Shown: piece by piece, positions 10,545-20,824 of the stretch
Position numbering within the stretch: position 1 is the first letter of the stretch
Layout of the letters: each line of letters opens with the position of its first letter
Assembly: GCF_009649075.1 (NCBI RefSeq)
Contig: NZ_CP045737.1
Span: 1,054,001-1,118,000, forward strand
Direction: 5' to 3'
From: Aeromicrobium yanjiei
Lineage (GTDB): Bacteria; Actinomycetota; Actinomycetes; Propionibacteriales; Nocardioidaceae
Length of the DNA stretch: 64,000 bases
The notes under the pieces: generated by a model
What the model saw: the letters and a program-made list of their open reading frames with translations, nothing else
Databases searched by the model: none
Told to the model about the DNA's origin: nothing
Position numbers and translations under genes: made by a program

Positions 10545-11759
10545 TCAGTCGCGCACCGGACGCACGAGGGTGTCCTCGAGCATCACGGGCCGCGCGACGA
10601 CCGTGCCGGCGACTGCGATGACGACCGTCAGGAGCATCAGCGCGATGATCGGCGCGTCCCAGGACCCGGTCACGTCGTGCAGGGCACCCACCCCGAACGG
10701 GCCGATCCCGGCCAGCAGATAGCCGAGTCCCTGCGTCGTCACCGAGAGAGTCGCGGTCCCGGCCGTGGTCCGCGTGCGCCGGGCGATCATGGTCAGCGTC
10801 CACGTGAACGCCCCGCCGCCCAGCCCCAGCAGGATCGCCCAGAGCCACGGCAGGGTCGACGGGGCGAGCAGCACCCCGAGCCAGCCTGCGGCCGTCAGCG
10901 TAGCGAAGCCCCACGACAGGTGGGGCCGGTCGCCGACCCGGGCGATCAGCCAGGGGAGTCCGAGCGTGAGCGGGATGCCGACCGCGCTGAGCAGGCCGAG
11001 CAGCGCACCGGCGTACCCCGAGGAGACCCCCGCGTCGCCCAGCATCTCGGGGAACCAGCCGAACTGGGCGTAGGCGGCGGCGGACTGCGCGGCGAAGACC
11101 AGCAGCATCGCCCACGCGAGGGGAGAGCGGGCCACCGCTCGCATCGGGAGCCGCTCCTCGTCGACCGGGGCTGTGTGGACGTCGCGCCGCAGCATCAACA
11201 GCCACGGCACGAGCGCGACCCCCGTCAGCACGGCCCACAGGCCGATGCCGGGCCGCCATCCGCCGAAGGCGTCGGCCAGCGGGACGGTGCCGACCGACGC
11301 GGCGGCGGCGCCACCCATGAGGGCCGCCCCGTAGAGCGAGCTCATCAGCGCGATCCGGTCGGGGAAGTGGGCCTTGACCAGCGGCGGCAGGATCACGTTG
11401 CCGACCGCCGCCCCCGCCAGGGCGACCACGCTGCACAGCAGGAACACCGTCTCGTCGTGCACGACGGACCGCAGCACCAGGCCGATCGTCAGCAGCACGA
11501 GCACCAGGGCCGCGGAGCGGTGCAGGCCCAGGCGGCGCACCGAGCCGGCCGAGCCCACCCCGAACGCGGCGAAGCAGATGACCGGCAGGGTCGTGAGGAC
11601 GCCGGCCACCGTCGCGGTCATGCCCAGGTCGTCGCGGACCTGCTCGAGCACCACCCCGACGCTGCCGACGGCGACGCGCAGGTTGACGGCCAGCAGGACG
11701 ATCGCGGCGCCCACGAGCCACCTGCCTCCGGCGGTGGGGGTGGGGGAGGGAGTCGTCAC
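10545..11759 (-). CDS. CynX/NimT-type MFS transporter (404 aa)
   Basis: Major facilitator of the CynX family (cyanate/nitroimidazole-type exporters), with about 12 membrane helices. Family signs are VNLRVAVGSVGVVLEQVRDD in the first helix, TTLPVICFAAFG, GNVILPPLVKAHFPDR, and the short cytoplasmic linker after six helices (RRDVHTAPVDEERLP). The start GTG at 11759 is chosen because a longer frame would run into the divergent gene at 11800; the protein then begins with TTPSPTPTAGGRW before helix 1. GACAAT at 11766-11771 (minus strand), six bases before the GTG, is a possible leaderless -10. The substrate is not predictable. Confidence 0.82.
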   Translation of the reverse strand: MTTPSPTPTAGGRWLVGAAIVLLAVNLRVAVGSVGVVLEQVRDDLGMTATVAGVLTTLPVICFAAFGVGSAGSVRRLGLHRSAALVLVLLTIGLVLRSVVHDETVFLLCSVVALAGAAVGNVILPPLVKAHFPDRIALMSSLYGAALMGGAAAASVGTVPLADAFGGWRPGIGLWAVLTGVALVPWLLMLRRDVHTAPVDEERLPMRAVARSPLAWAMLLVFAAQSAAAYAQFGWFPEMLGDAGVSSGYAGALLGLLSAVGIPLTLGLPWLIARVGDRPHLSWGFATLTAAGWLGVLLAPSTLPWLWAILLGLGGGAFTWTLTMIARRTRTTAGTATLSVTTQGLGYLLAGIGPFGVGALHDVTGSWDAPIIALMLLTVVIAVAGTVVARPVMLEDTLVRPVRD

Positions 11760-11765
11760 CGACCC

Positions 11766-11793
11766 ATTGTCCCCGGGGCGGCGCAGGTAACCT
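11766..11793. promoter_or_regulatory. divergent start region with two possible leaderless -10 elements
   Basis: Only 40 bases separate the divergent start codons (11759 minus, 11800 plus). On the plus strand TAACCT (11788-11793) ends six bases before the GTG. On the minus strand GACAAT (11766-11771) also ends six bases before its GTG. Both genes would make leaderless transcripts; the minus-strand hexamer lacks the usual first T and is less certain. Confidence 0.5.
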
Positions 11794-11799
11794 CGACGG

Positions 11800-12564
11800 G
11801 TGACGACCCTCGAGGGAACCCCCAATCCCGAAGCCCCCAACCCGCAGCTGCCCATCGTGCAGAAGCTGCGCATCCGCTACGCCAAGCGAGGCCGGCTGCG
11901 GTTCACCAGCCACCGGGACTTCGCCCGGGCCTTTGAGCGGGCGGTCCGCCGTGCGGGAATCCCGATCGGCTTCTCGTCCGGGTTCACCCCGCACCCCAAG
12001 ATCTCGTACGCGAACGCGTCACCGACCGGTGCGGCCAGCGAGGCGGAGTACCTCGAGATCGGGATGACCCGGCCCGTCGACGCGGAGGAGGTGCGGGAGG
12101 CGCTCGACTCGGCCCTCCCTCCCGGTCTCGACATCGTCGACGTCGTGGTGGCCCGTCCCGGAGCGCTGGCCGACCGGCTCGAAGCCAGTGCGTGGCAGAT
12201 CGCGCTGCCGGGGGTGACGCAGGAGCACGCGAGCGCGGCCGTCGCGGGATTCCTCGCCGCCGACGAGGTCCTCATCGAGCGGATGATGAAGCGCGGCCTC
12301 CGTACGCTCGACTGCCGGGCCGCCGTCCTGCACCTGTCCGCGCATTCCTCGGAGACCTTGAGCGGTCCATGTGCGATACTGGAAGTGGTCGTGCGACACG
12401 ACACACCGTCGATACGACCAGACGACGTTCTTGCCGGACTCCGTTCCAGCGGGGGCCTCGAGCTCGAGCAGACGCCCATCGCGACTCGCTTGGCCCAGGG
12501 TCCTCTCATCGCGGAGGATGGCACGGTAGGCGATCCACTTGCCTACGACCGCGACGCATCCTGA
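11800..12564 (+). CDS. TIGR03936 family radical SAM-associated protein (DUF2344, 254 aa)
   Basis: Member of the TIGR03936/DUF2344 family that accompanies TIGR03960 radical SAM proteins. Visible family features are LRIRYAKRGRLRFTSHRDFARAFERA near the N-terminus, IPIGFSSGFTPHPKISYA, and an EYLEIGM-D-E-V-ALPPGLDI segment. There are no Fe-S cysteine motifs, as expected for this partner. Transcription probably starts at the GTG (TAACCT six bases upstream). It lies 167 bases before rne, the usual actinobacterial order. Molecular function is unproven; the pairing with a radical SAM enzyme and with rne suggests RNA or ribosome modification. Confidence 0.88.
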   Translation: MTTLEGTPNPEAPNPQLPIVQKLRIRYAKRGRLRFTSHRDFARAFERAVRRAGIPIGFSSGFTPHPKISYANASPTGAASEAEYLEIGMTRPVDAEEVREALDSALPPGLDIVDVVVARPGALADRLEASAWQIALPGVTQEHASAAVAGFLAADEVLIERMMKRGLRTLDCRAAVLHLSAHSSETLSGPCAILEVVVRHDTPSIRPDDVLAGLRSSGGLELEQTPIATRLAQGPLIAEDGTVGDPLAYDRDAS

Positions 12565-12731
12565 CCGGGTGACGACCGCGGCGGCAAGTGGGGGAGTCGA
12601 TGTGACAGACCGTAGTTCGCCGTCACACCCCGGCGCGTGGCGCAGGGGTTGACCGAAGCTTCAGGTCCGCAGTGCCGGACCGCATACGTGCCCCGGGCCG
12701 ATCACGATCGGCGCAGGGCGAAGGAGAGCGC

Positions 12732-15281
12732 ATGCTCGACGACAACGAGAACCCAGCAGAATCCACCACCTCGGCGCCGACCACCCGGCGTCGCGCCGCA
12801 GGTCGTCCGGCGGGTCCGCCCGCGGCCGTGAGCTTCTCGGCCCCGGTGGCGCCGCCCAAGCAGGCGGAGCCGGCCGAGGTCGAGCCGCAGGACGACGAGG
12901 CCGAGGCCGACGAGGCTCCCGAGGAGCAGCCGGTCAGGCGCTCGTCGAGCCGGCGGGCCCCGCGCAAGGCCGCGGCCAAGGCCCCGATCACCTCCGACGA
13001 CGACGAGGCGGACGCCGACGAGCCGGCGCCTGAGCCCGTGGCCCCGGTGTCGGCCGTCGCTGCGATGTTCCAGGCCCCCGAGCCGGTCGTGGCCCCGGCC
13101 AGGGCGCAGAAGGTCGAGCCCGACGAGACCAGCGCCGTCGCCGAGAGCGATGACGAGGGTGACTCCGACGACGACGATCCGGACGCCCCGCGCCGCCGTC
13201 GCCGCAGCCGCGGGGGACGCCGCCGCCGCAAGGGCGAGTCCGACACCGACGAGACGTCCGAGGGGGACTCCGAGGAGGAGACCGAGGACGACGGCAACGG
13301 CGGCACGCGTCGCCGCCGGCGCCGGGCCCGCGCGGGCGAGGGTGCAGACGTCCAGCCCGACGACCCCGAGAACACCGTCGTGCGTGTTCGCAGCGGACGC
13401 AGCGCCGAGGACGAGATCACCGGCGTCGCCGGCTCGACCCGGCTCGAGGCCAAGAAGCAGCGCCGCCGCGAGGGCCGCGAGGCCGGACGCCGTCGTGCCC
13501 CGATCGTCTCGGAGGCCGAGTTCCTGGCCCGCCGCGAGTCGGTCAACCGCGAGATGGTCGTGCGCCAGCGCGACGACTACACGCAGATCGCCGTGATCGA
13601 GGACAAGGTCCTCGTCGAGCACTACGTGGCCCGCGAGTCCCAGACGTCGATCATCGGCAACGTCTACCTCGGCAAGGTCCAGAACGTGCTCCCGAGCATG
13701 GAGGCCGCCTTCGTCGACATCGGCGCGGGCCGCAACGCCGTGCTCTACGCCGGCGAGGTCGACTGGACCACGCTCGGCAACGGCAAGGCCCGCAAGATCG
13801 AGGACGCCCTCTCGCCCGGTCAGACGATCCTCGTCCAGGTGTCCAAGGACCCCATCGGCCAGAAGGGCGCCCGTCTGACGAGCCAGATCAGCCTGCCGGG
13901 CCGGTTCCTCGTCCTCGTGCCCGGCGGCCAGACCAGCGGCATCTCGCGCAAGCTGCCCGAGAACGAGCGCGCCCGCCTCAAGGCGCTGCTCAAGGAGGTC
14001 CTCCCGGACAACACCGGCGTCATCGTGCGCACGGCTGCCGAGGGAGCGACCGAGGAGCAGCTGACCCGCGACGTCACCGCCCTGAGCGCCCGTTGGGAGG
14101 TCATCGAGGCCAAGGTCGCCGCCGGAAAGGCGCCCGAGCTGCTCTACTCCGAGCCCGACCTGATGATCAAGGTCGTCCGCGACCTGTTCAACGAGGACTT
14201 CCACCAGCTCGTCGTCGAGGGTGACGACGCCTGGGACATGATCAAGGGCTACATCGACCACGTGGCACCCGATCTCGCCGAGCGTGTCACGCGCTGGGAG
14301 GGCGAGACCGATGCCTTCACGGCGTACCGCCTCGACGAGCAGATCCACAAGGCCCTCGACCGCAAGGTGTTCCTGCCGTCGGGCGGCTCGCTGGTGATCG
14401 ACCGCACCGAGGCCATGACCGTCGTCGACGTCAACACCGGCAAGTACACCGGCTCGGGGGGCAACCTCGAGGAGACCGTCACCAAGAACAACCTGGAGGC
14501 GGCCGAGGAGGTCGTGCGCCAGCTCCGGCTGCGCGACATCGGCGGCATCATCGTCGTCGACTTCATCGACATGGTCCTGGAGAGCAACCGCGATCTCGTG
14601 CTCCGCCGTCTCGTGGAGTGCCTCGGTCGTGACCGCACGCGCCACCAGGTGGCCGAGGTGACCTCGCTCGGACTGGTCCAGATGACGCGCAAGCGCATCG
14701 GCACCGGCCTGCTCGAGTCGTTCAGCCACGAGTGCGAGCACTGCCACGGCCGGGGCGTCATGATCCAGGACGCGCCCGTCGAGCCCCGCAAGGACGAGCA
14801 GCGCCGGGGCAGCCGTGGCGGTCGAGGCGGCGGACGCAACAGCGGCGGCAACCAGAACAGCGGCAACCAGAACAGCGGCGGCAACCGGGGCAAGGAGACC
14901 GCCCCGCAGAACGGCGGCCGCCGCGACGACCAGCAGGAATCGACCTCCGAGCAGCCCTCGGCGGCCGAGACACCCGTCACGTTCGAGTCGGTCCCGCCTG
15001 TCGCAGCCCGTCCGCTCGACGTCCCGGCCCCGGCCGGGCCGCCGCCCCCGCCCCCGCCGCCGCCCGCGGTGGAGGCGCCCCGTGCTGATGCCGGTGCCGC
15101 AGCCTCGATGGACGCTCCGGCGCCCGTCGAGCAGGCTGCCCCGGTGAAGAGGACGACCCGCAAGCGCGGGTCTGCCTCGAAGCCTGCCGGGCCCCCGGCA
15201 GCGCCTCAATCGTCGCCCGCACCCGCGGACGGCGACCCCGGAGAGGGCCCCGTTTTGACCAGCGAGGGTCTGGCTCCGTAA
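12732..15281 (+). CDS. rne: ribonuclease E/G (849 aa)
   Basis: Endoribonuclease of the RNase E/G family, acting in mRNA turnover and rRNA processing. Residues 1-260 are disordered: acidic and Arg-rich blocks and an Ala/Pro-rich start. The catalytic part follows: S1 domain from about residue 296 ([21 protein letters not shown]), the metal-binding [15 protein letters not shown] and IIVVDFIDM motifs, and the zinc-link cysteines C668-x-x-C671. The C-terminus is Gly/Asn/Gln-rich, then polyproline. This layout, with the catalytic core between two disordered arms, is typical of actinobacterial RNase E. The ATG at 12732 follows AAGGAG by five bases. The 167-base upstream gap may be a 5' leader, but no structure there is convincing. 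Confidence 0.95.
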   Translation: MLDDNENPAESTTSAPTTRRRAAGRPAGPPAAVSFSAPVAPPKQAEPAEVEPQDDEAEADEAPEEQPVRRSSSRRAPRKAAAKAPITSDDDEADADEPAPEPVAPVSAVAAMFQAPEPVVAPARAQKVEPDETSAVAESDDEGDSDDDDPDAPRRRRRSRGGRRRRKGESDTDETSEGDSEEETEDDGNGGTRRRRRRARAGEGADVQPDDPENTVVRVRSGRSAEDEITGVAGSTRLEAKKQRRREGREAGRRRAPIVSEAEFLARRESVNREMVVRQRDDYTQIAVIEDKVLVEHYVARESQTSIIGNVYLGKVQNVLPSMEAAFVDIGAGRNAVLYAGEVDWTTLGNGKARKIEDALSPGQTILVQVSKDPIGQKGARLTSQISLPGRFLVLVPGGQTSGISRKLPENERARLKALLKEVLPDNTGVIVRTAAEGATEEQLTRDVTALSARWEVIEAKVAAGKAPELLYSEPDLMIKVVRDLFNEDFHQLVVEGDDAWDMIKGYIDHVAPDLAERVTRWEGETDAFTAYRLDEQIHKALDRKVFLPSGGSLVIDRTEAMTVVDVNTGKYTGSGGNLEETVTKNNLEAAEEVVRQLRLRDIGGIIVVDFIDMVLESNRDLVLRRLVECLGRDRTRHQVAEVTSLGLVQMTRKRIGTGLLESFSHECEHCHGRGVMIQDAPVEPRKDEQRRGSRGGRGGGRNSGGNQNSGNQNSGGNRGKETAPQNGGRRDDQQESTSEQPSAAETPVTFESVPPVAARPLDVPAPAGPPPPPPPPPAVEAPRADAGAAASMDAPAPVEQAAPVKRTTRKRGSASKPAGPPAAPQSSPAPADGDPGEGPVLTSEGLAP

Positions 15282-15284
15282 ACT
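15255..15284 (+). promoter_or_regulatory. rplU-rpmA promoter overlapping the rne stop codon
   Basis: TTGACC (15255-15260) and TAAACT (15279-15284) are separated by 18 bases, a good vegetative promoter. The -10 includes the TAA stop of rne. Transcription would start near 15291, leaving an 85-base leader before rplU. Confidence 0.65.
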
Positions 15285-15375
15285 AGTCCTTCGGTGCGCT
15301 CAGCGTGCCGTTCGAGCGCGTATCCCGCTTCCTTGCGGGCGCGCCCCCAGAGCTGAAATGAGTGAGGATTCCGTG

Positions 15376-15681
15376 GTGTACGCAATCGTGCGCAGTGGCG
15401 GCAAGCAGCAGAAGGTTGCTGTGGGCGACGTCATCCAGATCGACAAGGTCCTGCAGGCCGACGGCGAGAGCTTCTCTCTGCCCGCCGTGCTCTTCGTCGA
15501 TGGCGACAAGGTGACGGCTGACGCCGACGCGCTGGCCAAGATCACCGTGACCGCCGAGGTCGTCGGTGACGCGAAGGGCCCCAAGATCGTCATCCAGAAG
15601 TACAAGAACAAGACCGGCTACAAGAAGCGTCAGGGTCACCGTCAGAAGTACACCCAGGTGAAGATCACCGGGATCAAGTAG
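15376..15681 (+). CDS. rplU: 50S ribosomal protein L21 (101 aa)
   Basis: L21 of the large subunit, binding 23S rRNA. The product begins [19 protein letters not shown], the canonical L21 start, and ends with [18 protein letters not shown]. The GTG at 15376 is preferred: it gives the normal N-terminus and has GAGGA eight bases upstream. An ATG at 15358 would add six residues (SEDSVV...) absent from most homologs and has no ribosome site. It is co-transcribed with rpmA, 12 bases downstream, from the promoter at the end of rne. Confidence 0.93.
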   Translation: MYAIVRSGGKQQKVAVGDVIQIDKVLQADGESFSLPAVLFVDGDKVTADADALAKITVTAEVVGDAKGPKIVIQKYKNKTGYKKRQGHRQKYTQVKITGIK

Positions 15682-15693
15682 AGGACTGGACAG

Positions 15694-15972
15694 ATGGCAC
15701 ACAAAAAGGGCGCAGCCTCCACCAAGAACGGCCGCGATTCCAATGCCCAGCGACTGGGTGTGAAGCGCTTCGGCGGTCAGCTCGTCAACGCCGGCGAGAT
15801 CATCGTCCGCCAGCGTGGCACGCACTTCCACCCCGGCACCAACGTCGGCCGTGGCGGTGACGACACCCTCTTCGCCCTCTCGGCAGGAGCCGTGGAGTTC
15901 GGCCGTCGCCGTGGGCGCAAGGTCGTCAACATCGTCCCGGCCGATCTCGTCGCGGCCAGCCCGACTGAGTAG
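15694..15972 (+). CDS. rpmA: 50S ribosomal protein L27 (92 aa)
   Basis: L27 sits near the peptidyl-transferase centre. It begins [23 protein letters not shown] and contains the conserved [22 protein letters not shown] block. There is no N-terminal extension needing cleavage, unlike Firmicutes L27. It follows rplU closely and is followed by a strong hairpin at 16007, so the rplU-rpmA transcript probably ends there. Confidence 0.97.
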   Translation: MAHKKGAASTKNGRDSNAQRLGVKRFGGQLVNAGEIIVRQRGTHFHPGTNVGRGGDDTLFALSAGAVEFGRRRGRKVVNIVPADLVAASPTE

Positions 15973-16006
15973 TACGCGAACACCAGATCTGCGCTCGTCG
16001 CAGACA

Positions 16007-16052
16007 ACGAAGGGGCCGTCCGCAGACGCGGACTGGTCCCTTCGTCCCATTT
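16007..16052 (+). terminator. intrinsic-type hairpin after rpmA
   Basis: Two nested inverted repeats, ACGAAGGG/CCCTTCGT outside and GTCCGC/GCGGAC inside, form one long stem, followed by CCCATTT. It lies between rpmA and obgE. Confidence 0.7.
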
Positions 16053-16093
16053 AACGCCCCGTCATGCGGGGCCAGTACGGAAAAGAGCGGCCT

Positions 16094-17650
16094 GTGGCTG
16101 TCCCCAGCTTCGTCGACAAGGTGACGCTCCACGTCGCTGGCGGGTCCGGTGGCGACGGTGTCGCCTCGGTCCATCGTGAGAAGTTCAAGCCCCTCGGTGG
16201 TCCCGACGGTGGCAACGGCGGCAACGGTGGTGACGTCATCCTGCAGGTCGGGGCAGACGTCACGACCCTGATCGACTACCACCACGAGCCGCACCGCCGG
16301 GGCACCAACGGCGCCCCCGGTGCCGGCAGCAACCGCAGCGGCAGCAACGGCGAGGACCTCGTCCTGCGCGTGCCCGACGGCACCGTCGTCAAGGACGCCT
16401 CGGGAGAGGTGCTGGCGGACCTCATCGGTCCCGGCACCGAGCTCGTCATCGCAGCGGGCGGCCGCGGCGGCCTGGGCAACGCGGCCCTGGCCTCGTCCAA
16501 GCGCAAGGCACCCGGCTTCGCGCTGAAGGGCGAGCCGGGCGATGAGCTCACGATCACGCTCGAGCTCAAGGTCGTCGCCGACGTCGGCCTCATCGGCTTC
16601 CCGAGCGCGGGCAAGTCCAGCCTCATCGCGGCGCTGTCACGGGCCCGGCCCAAGATCGCCGACTACCCGTTCACGACCCTCGTGCCCAACCTCGGCGTCG
16701 TCACCGCCGGCTCCACGACGTTCACCGTCGCCGACGTCCCGGGCCTCATCGAGGGCGCGAGCGAGGGCCGAGGGCTGGGGCACGACTTCCTGCGCCACGT
16801 CGAGCGCTGCGCGGCCCTGGTGCACGTGATCGACTGCGCGACCGTGGACCCCGGACGTGACCCGCTGAGCGATCTCGACGTCATCGAGGCCGAGCTCAAG
16901 GCGTACGCCGAGGCGACCGGCAGCGATCTGCTGGACCGGCCCCGACTCGTGGCGCTCAACAAGACGGACGTGCCCGACGCCAAGGAGATCGCCGGCTTCG
17001 TGCGGGACGAGCTCGAGGCCCGTGGGCTGGACGTCTACGACGTCTCGGCAGCGAGCCACGCAGGTCTGCGCGAGCTCTCGTTCGCGATGGCCGAGATCGT
17101 CGCCTCCCGCCGGGCCGAGACGCCAGTCGCCGAGGTCACCCGGATCGTGCTGCGGCCCAAGGCCGAGGCCGGCGTGGGCCGCGAGTTCACGATCGACCAG
17201 GTCAACGGCCAGTGGATCGTCCGCGGTGAGAAGCCCAAGCGCTGGGTGCGACAGACCGACTTCGCGAATGACGAGGCCGTCGGCTTCCTGGCCGATCGGC
17301 TCAACCGGCTGGGCGTCGAGGACGAGCTGCTCAAGCGCGGTGCGCGGGCCGGTGACGACGTCGTCATCGGCGACGAGGACAACGCCGTGGTGTTCGACTT
17401 CGACCCGCAGATCCCGGCCGGCGCCGAGGTGCTCGGTCGCCGTGGCGAGGACCTGCGCATCGACCAGTCCGACCGCCGCACCAACGTCCAGCGCCGCGAG
17501 GAGCTCGCGGCACGACGGGCGCACGAGGCGGAGATCCGTGAGGCTCGAGAGAGCGGACGTCCCGAGAGCTCGGCTGCGACGCCGGACTGGACGTTCCCCG
17601 AGGACGACCCGGCGCTGGACGGAGACGACTCGGACGAGGACCGGCGCTAG
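16094..17650 (+). CDS. obgE: GTPase ObgE (518 aa)
   Basis: Obg-family GTPase involved in late 50S assembly and stress responses. Order: glycine-rich Obg fold (residues about 3-155, [18 protein letters not shown]), G domain with the P-loop GFPSAGKS at 168-175, DVPGL and NKTD, then an OCT domain near residues 350-430 and an acidic tail. The OCT domain and long tail are typical of actinobacterial Obg. The GTG at 16094 gives the usual start ([15 protein letters not shown]); an earlier ATG at 16064 adds unconserved residues. Its stop overlaps the proB start by one base. Confidence 0.95.
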   Translation: MAVPSFVDKVTLHVAGGSGGDGVASVHREKFKPLGGPDGGNGGNGGDVILQVGADVTTLIDYHHEPHRRGTNGAPGAGSNRSGSNGEDLVLRVPDGTVVKDASGEVLADLIGPGTELVIAAGGRGGLGNAALASSKRKAPGFALKGEPGDELTITLELKVVADVGLIGFPSAGKSSLIAALSRARPKIADYPFTTLVPNLGVVTAGSTTFTVADVPGLIEGASEGRGLGHDFLRHVERCAALVHVIDCATVDPGRDPLSDLDVIEAELKAYAEATGSDLLDRPRLVALNKTDVPDAKEIAGFVRDELEARGLDVYDVSAASHAGLRELSFAMAEIVASRRAETPVAEVTRIVLRPKAEAGVGREFTIDQVNGQWIVRGEKPKRWVRQTDFANDEAVGFLADRLNRLGVEDELLKRGARAGDDVVIGDEDNAVVFDFDPQIPAGAEVLGRRGEDLRIDQSDRRTNVQRREELAARRAHEAEIREARESGRPESSAATPDWTFPEDDPALDGDDSDEDRR

Positions 17651-18735
17651 TGCGCATCGTCGTCAAGGTGGGCTCGTCCTCGCTGAGCTCGGCGAGCGGC
17701 GGTCTTGACGGCGTGCGCGTCGACGCCCTGGTCGACGCGCTGGCGGCCGCACGAGCGCGCGGGGACGAGATCGTCCTGGTCAGCTCCGGCGCGATCGCGG
17801 CCGGACTGGCCCCGCTCGGACTGCGTCGGCGGCCGCGCGATCTCGCAACCCAGCAGGCGGCCGCGAGCGTGGGGCAGGGTGCGCTGATCGCCCGCTACGC
17901 CGAGCGCTTCGCGAGTCACGGTCTGATCGTCGGGCAGGTGCTGCTGACGGCCGACGACGTCACGCGCCGCAGCCACTACCGCAACGCGTTCCAGACGTTC
18001 GCCCGGCTGCTCGAGCTGGGTGTGGTCCCGGTGGTCAACGAGAACGACACCGTGGCCACGAGCGAGATCCGTTTCGGCGACAACGACCGCCTCGCGGCGC
18101 TGGTGTCCCACCTCGTCCACGCCGACCAGCTGGTGCTGCTGTCGGACGTCGACGGTCTCTACGACGGTGACCCGTCGCGCGAGGACACCCACCTGATCTC
18201 GGACGTCCACGGTGAGGCGGATCTCGAGGCACTCGACATCGTGCGGCCGAGCGCGTCGTCGATCGGCACGGGCGGCATGGTCACCAAGGTCGAGGCGGCG
18301 CGCATCGCGACGGGCGCCGGCATCCCGGTGCTCCTGACGTCCGCGGCGCAGGCCGACCAGGCGCTGTCGGGGGCGTCGGTGGGCACCCGGTTCCACGCGA
18401 CCGGTCGTCGGCGTCCGACCCGGCTCCTGTGGCTGGCCCACGCGAGCAACACCGAGGGCAGCGTGCATCTCGACGCGGGGGCCGTCCGGGCGCTGACGCT
18501 GCGCAAGGCCTCGTTGCTCCCCGCGGGGATCACGGGCGTCGAGGGCCCGTTCACGGCCGGCGACCCGATCGACCTCGTCGGTCCTGACGGCGTCGTCATC
18601 GCCCGCGGCATCGTCAACTACGACTCCGACGAGCTGCCCCAGCTCATGGGGAGGTCGACGCACGAGCTGGCCGCAACCCTCGGCGCGAGCTATGAGCGCG
18701 AGGTCGTCCACCGCGACGACCTCATGCTGGTCTGA
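17650..18735 (+). CDS. proB: glutamate 5-kinase (361 aa)
   Basis: First enzyme of proline synthesis: ATP plus glutamate to gamma-glutamyl phosphate. The amino-acid kinase domain carries VVKVGSSSL at the start, [16 protein letters not shown] and SDVDGLY; a C-terminal PUA domain (about residues 270-355, [11 protein letters not shown]...[10 protein letters not shown]) follows, the long form of the enzyme. The GTG start overlaps the obgE stop, so the two are probably one transcript. proA follows 25 bases downstream but may have its own leaderless promoter. Confidence 0.96.
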   Translation: MRIVVKVGSSSLSSASGGLDGVRVDALVDALAAARARGDEIVLVSSGAIAAGLAPLGLRRRPRDLATQQAAASVGQGALIARYAERFASHGLIVGQVLLTADDVTRRSHYRNAFQTFARLLELGVVPVVNENDTVATSEIRFGDNDRLAALVSHLVHADQLVLLSDVDGLYDGDPSREDTHLISDVHGEADLEALDIVRPSASSIGTGGMVTKVEAARIATGAGIPVLLTSAAQADQALSGASVGTRFHATGRRRPTRLLWLAHASNTEGSVHLDAGAVRALTLRKASLLPAGITGVEGPFTAGDPIDLVGPDGVVIARGIVNYDSDELPQLMGRSTHELAATLGASYEREVVHRDDLMLV

Positions 18736-18747
18736 CGGGGCCCCGAC

Positions 18748-18753
18748 TAGGAT
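18748..18753 (+). promoter_or_regulatory. -10 hexamer TAGGAT upstream of proA
   Basis: TAGGAT ends seven bases before the proA ATG, so proA could also be expressed as a leaderless mRNA in addition to readthrough from obgE-proB. No ribosome site is visible between the hexamer and ATG other than CGGCGGC. Confidence 0.5.
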
Positions 18754-18760
18754 CGGCGGC

Positions 18761-20008
18761 ATGAAGCAGCAGGTGCACGACGCCGCCCGACGCGCGCGGA
18801 TCGCAGCCGGGACCCTCGCGGTCACGAACCGAGCGACCAAGGACGCCGCCCTCCACGCGATGGCTGACGCCCTCGTGGCCGGCACCGAGACGATCCTGAC
18901 GGCCAACTCCGCCGACGTCGAGGCCGCCCGCGCGGCGGGCACGCCCGACAACGTCCTGGACCGACTGCGTCTTGACGAGGACCGTGTCGCCGCCTTCGCC
19001 GACGGGGTCCGCTCGATCGCCGTGCTGCCCGATCCGGTGGGTGAGGTCGTGCGCGGCTCGACGTTGCCCAACGGGCTGCGCGTGCGTCAGGTCCGGGTGC
19101 CGATGGGCGTCATCGGCATGATCTACGAGGGGCGCCCCAACGTCACCGCAGACGCGGCCGCGATCTGCCTCAAGGCCGGCAGCGCCGTGCTCCTGCGCGG
19201 CTCGTCCTCGGCGGCGCGGTCCAATGCCGCGATCATCGCGATCATGCGGGACGCGCTGACCGCCACGGGACTGCCCGCGGACGCGATCCAGCAGATCAGC
19301 GCCGACGACCGCTCGTCCGCGACGCACCTCATGCAGGCGCGGGGGCTCGTCGACCTGGTGATCCCGCGCGGGGGAGCAGGCCTCATCCAGGCCGTCGTCG
19401 AGCAGTCCACCGTGCCGGTCATCGAGACCGGCGTGGGCAACTGCCACGTCTACGTCGACGCGGCGGCCGATCTCGACATGGCGCTCGACATCGTGCTCAA
19501 CGCCAAGACCCACCGCACGAGCGTCTGCAACGCGGCGGAGTCGCTGTTGGTGCACCAGGACGTGGCCGACGTCTTCGTGCCCCGTGTCGTGGCCGCCCTC
19601 CACGACGCCGGCGTCACGATCCACGGCGACGAGAGCTTCTGTGCGGTCGACGAGCGGGTCCTGACTGCGACCGCCGAGGACTACGCCCAGGAGTACCTCT
19701 CGCTCGACATCTCCGCGAAGGTCGTGGCCTCGATCGACGAGGCCCTCGACCACATCCGGGAGTTCTCCTCGGGGCACACCGAGGCCATCGTCACGGGCTC
19801 CCTCGCGGCGTCCACACGCTTCACGACGGGGGTGGACTCGGCCGCGATCATGATCAACGCCTCGACGCGATTCACCGATGGCGGCGAGCTGGGATTCGGT
19901 GCCGAGATCGGCATCTCGACCCAGAAGCTGCACGCCCGCGGACCCATGGGCCTGACCGAGATGACCACCACGACGTTCATCGTCACGGGCGACGGTCACG
20001 TTCGGTAG
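18761..20008 (+). CDS. proA: glutamate-5-semialdehyde dehydrogenase / gamma-glutamyl phosphate reductase (415 aa)
   Basis: Second enzyme of proline synthesis, reducing gamma-glutamyl phosphate with NADPH. It contains [40 protein letters not shown] and the catalytic Cys256 in [12 protein letters not shown]. The length is normal. The ATG at 18761 is chosen over an in-frame start at 18692 inside proB. It lies just downstream of proB, as in many actinobacteria. Confidence 0.96.
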   Translation: MKQQVHDAARRARIAAGTLAVTNRATKDAALHAMADALVAGTETILTANSADVEAARAAGTPDNVLDRLRLDEDRVAAFADGVRSIAVLPDPVGEVVRGSTLPNGLRVRQVRVPMGVIGMIYEGRPNVTADAAAICLKAGSAVLLRGSSSAARSNAAIIAIMRDALTATGLPADAIQQISADDRSSATHLMQARGLVDLVIPRGGAGLIQAVVEQSTVPVIETGVGNCHVYVDAAADLDMALDIVLNAKTHRTSVCNAAESLLVHQDVADVFVPRVVAALHDAGVTIHGDESFCAVDERVLTATAEDYAQEYLSLDISAKVVASIDEALDHIREFSSGHTEAIVTGSLAASTRFTTGVDSAAIMINASTRFTDGGELGFGAEIGISTQKLHARGPMGLTEMTTTTFIVTGDGHVR

Positions 20009-20030
20009 AGCACTGGGATAGATTGTCCTC

Positions 20031-20180
20031 ATGCATTCGTTCATCGCCGCTGCCGAAGAGACCGAGCACCTGCGCGACATCGGCATCGAGCCGTGGGCCG
20101 TGGGCGTCATCGCCTTTGCCATCCTCATGGTCCTGCTGTTCGCCCTGCTGTCCTTCGGCAAGGGCCGCGAGCACTCCTGA
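20031..20180 (+). CDS. small single-pass membrane protein upstream of nadD (49 aa)
   Basis: A short gene with one clear membrane helix (about residues 22-42, [20 protein letters not shown]), an acidic N-terminal part ([10 protein letters not shown]) and a short charged C-terminus (FGKGREHS). TAGATT at 20019-20024 ends six bases before the ATG, indicating a leaderless transcript. nadD starts five bases after its stop, so the two are probably co-transcribed. Small membrane proteins are commonly found before nadD in actinobacteria; function unknown. Confidence 0.75.
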   Translation: MHSFIAAAEETEHLRDIGIEPWAVGVIAFAILMVLLFALLSFGKGREHS

Positions 20181-20185
20181 CCCCC

Positions 20186-20824
20186 GTGAGCACCGGACGC
20201 CGACGCGTCGGCGTCATGGGCGGCACCTTCGACCCCATCCACCACGGGCACCTCGTGGCGGCGAGCGAGGTGCAGTCCTGGTTCGACCTCGACGAGGTGG
20301 TGTTCGTCCCGACGGGACAGCCGTGGCAGAAGGTCGACCGCGACGTCTCGCCGGCCGAGGACCGCTACCTCATGACCGTCATCGCGACCGCGGCCAATCC
20401 CCGGTTCACGGTCAGCCGCGTCGACATCGACCGGCAGGGACCGACCTACACGATCGACACCCTGCGCGACCTGTCGGAGCTGCACCCGGACGCGGACCTG
20501 TACTTCATCACGGGCGCCGACGCCATGGCAGCGCTGCTGACCTGGCGCGATCACGACGAGCTGTTCGAGCTCGCCCAGTTCGTCGGCTGCACCCGTCCGG
20601 GGCACGAGATGGACGACACGACCCTCGAGGGCCTGCCCCGCGAGCACATCACCCTCGTCGAGATCCCCGCGCTGGCGATCTCCTCGACGGACTGCCGCCA
20701 ACGTGTCGAGCACGGCGAGCCGGTCTGGTACCTCGTGCCGGACGGCGTCGTGCAGTACATCGGCAAGCACGACCTCTACCGTGACATCCACCGACCGAAG
20801 GCACCGACTCATGACCGCCACTGA
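20186..20824 (+). CDS. nadD: nicotinate-mononucleotide adenylyltransferase (212 aa)
   Basis: Joins NaMN and ATP to nicotinate adenine dinucleotide in NAD synthesis. The nucleotidyltransferase motif [12 protein letters not shown] starts at residue 12, and the C-terminal motif is ISSTDCR (usually ISST-I-R). The GTG at 20186 is preferred because it begins directly after the small membrane gene; longer frames run through that gene. Its 3' end overlaps rsfS by 14 bases, indicating coupled translation. Confidence 0.95.
   Translation: MSTGRRRVGVMGGTFDPIHHGHLVAASEVQSWFDLDEVVFVPTGQPWQKVDRDVSPAEDRYLMTVIATAANPRFTVSRVDIDRQGPTYTIDTLRDLSELHPDADLYFITGADAMAALLTWRDHDELFELAQFVGCTRPGHEMDDTTLEGLPREHITLVEIPALAISSTDCRQRVEHGEPVWYLVPDGVVQYIGKHDLYRDIHRPKAPTHDRH

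Noticed and set aside
12570-12653. 27-residue leader peptide upstream of rne
   Set aside because: GTG with no ribosome site, promoter or conserved feature; too short to judge.
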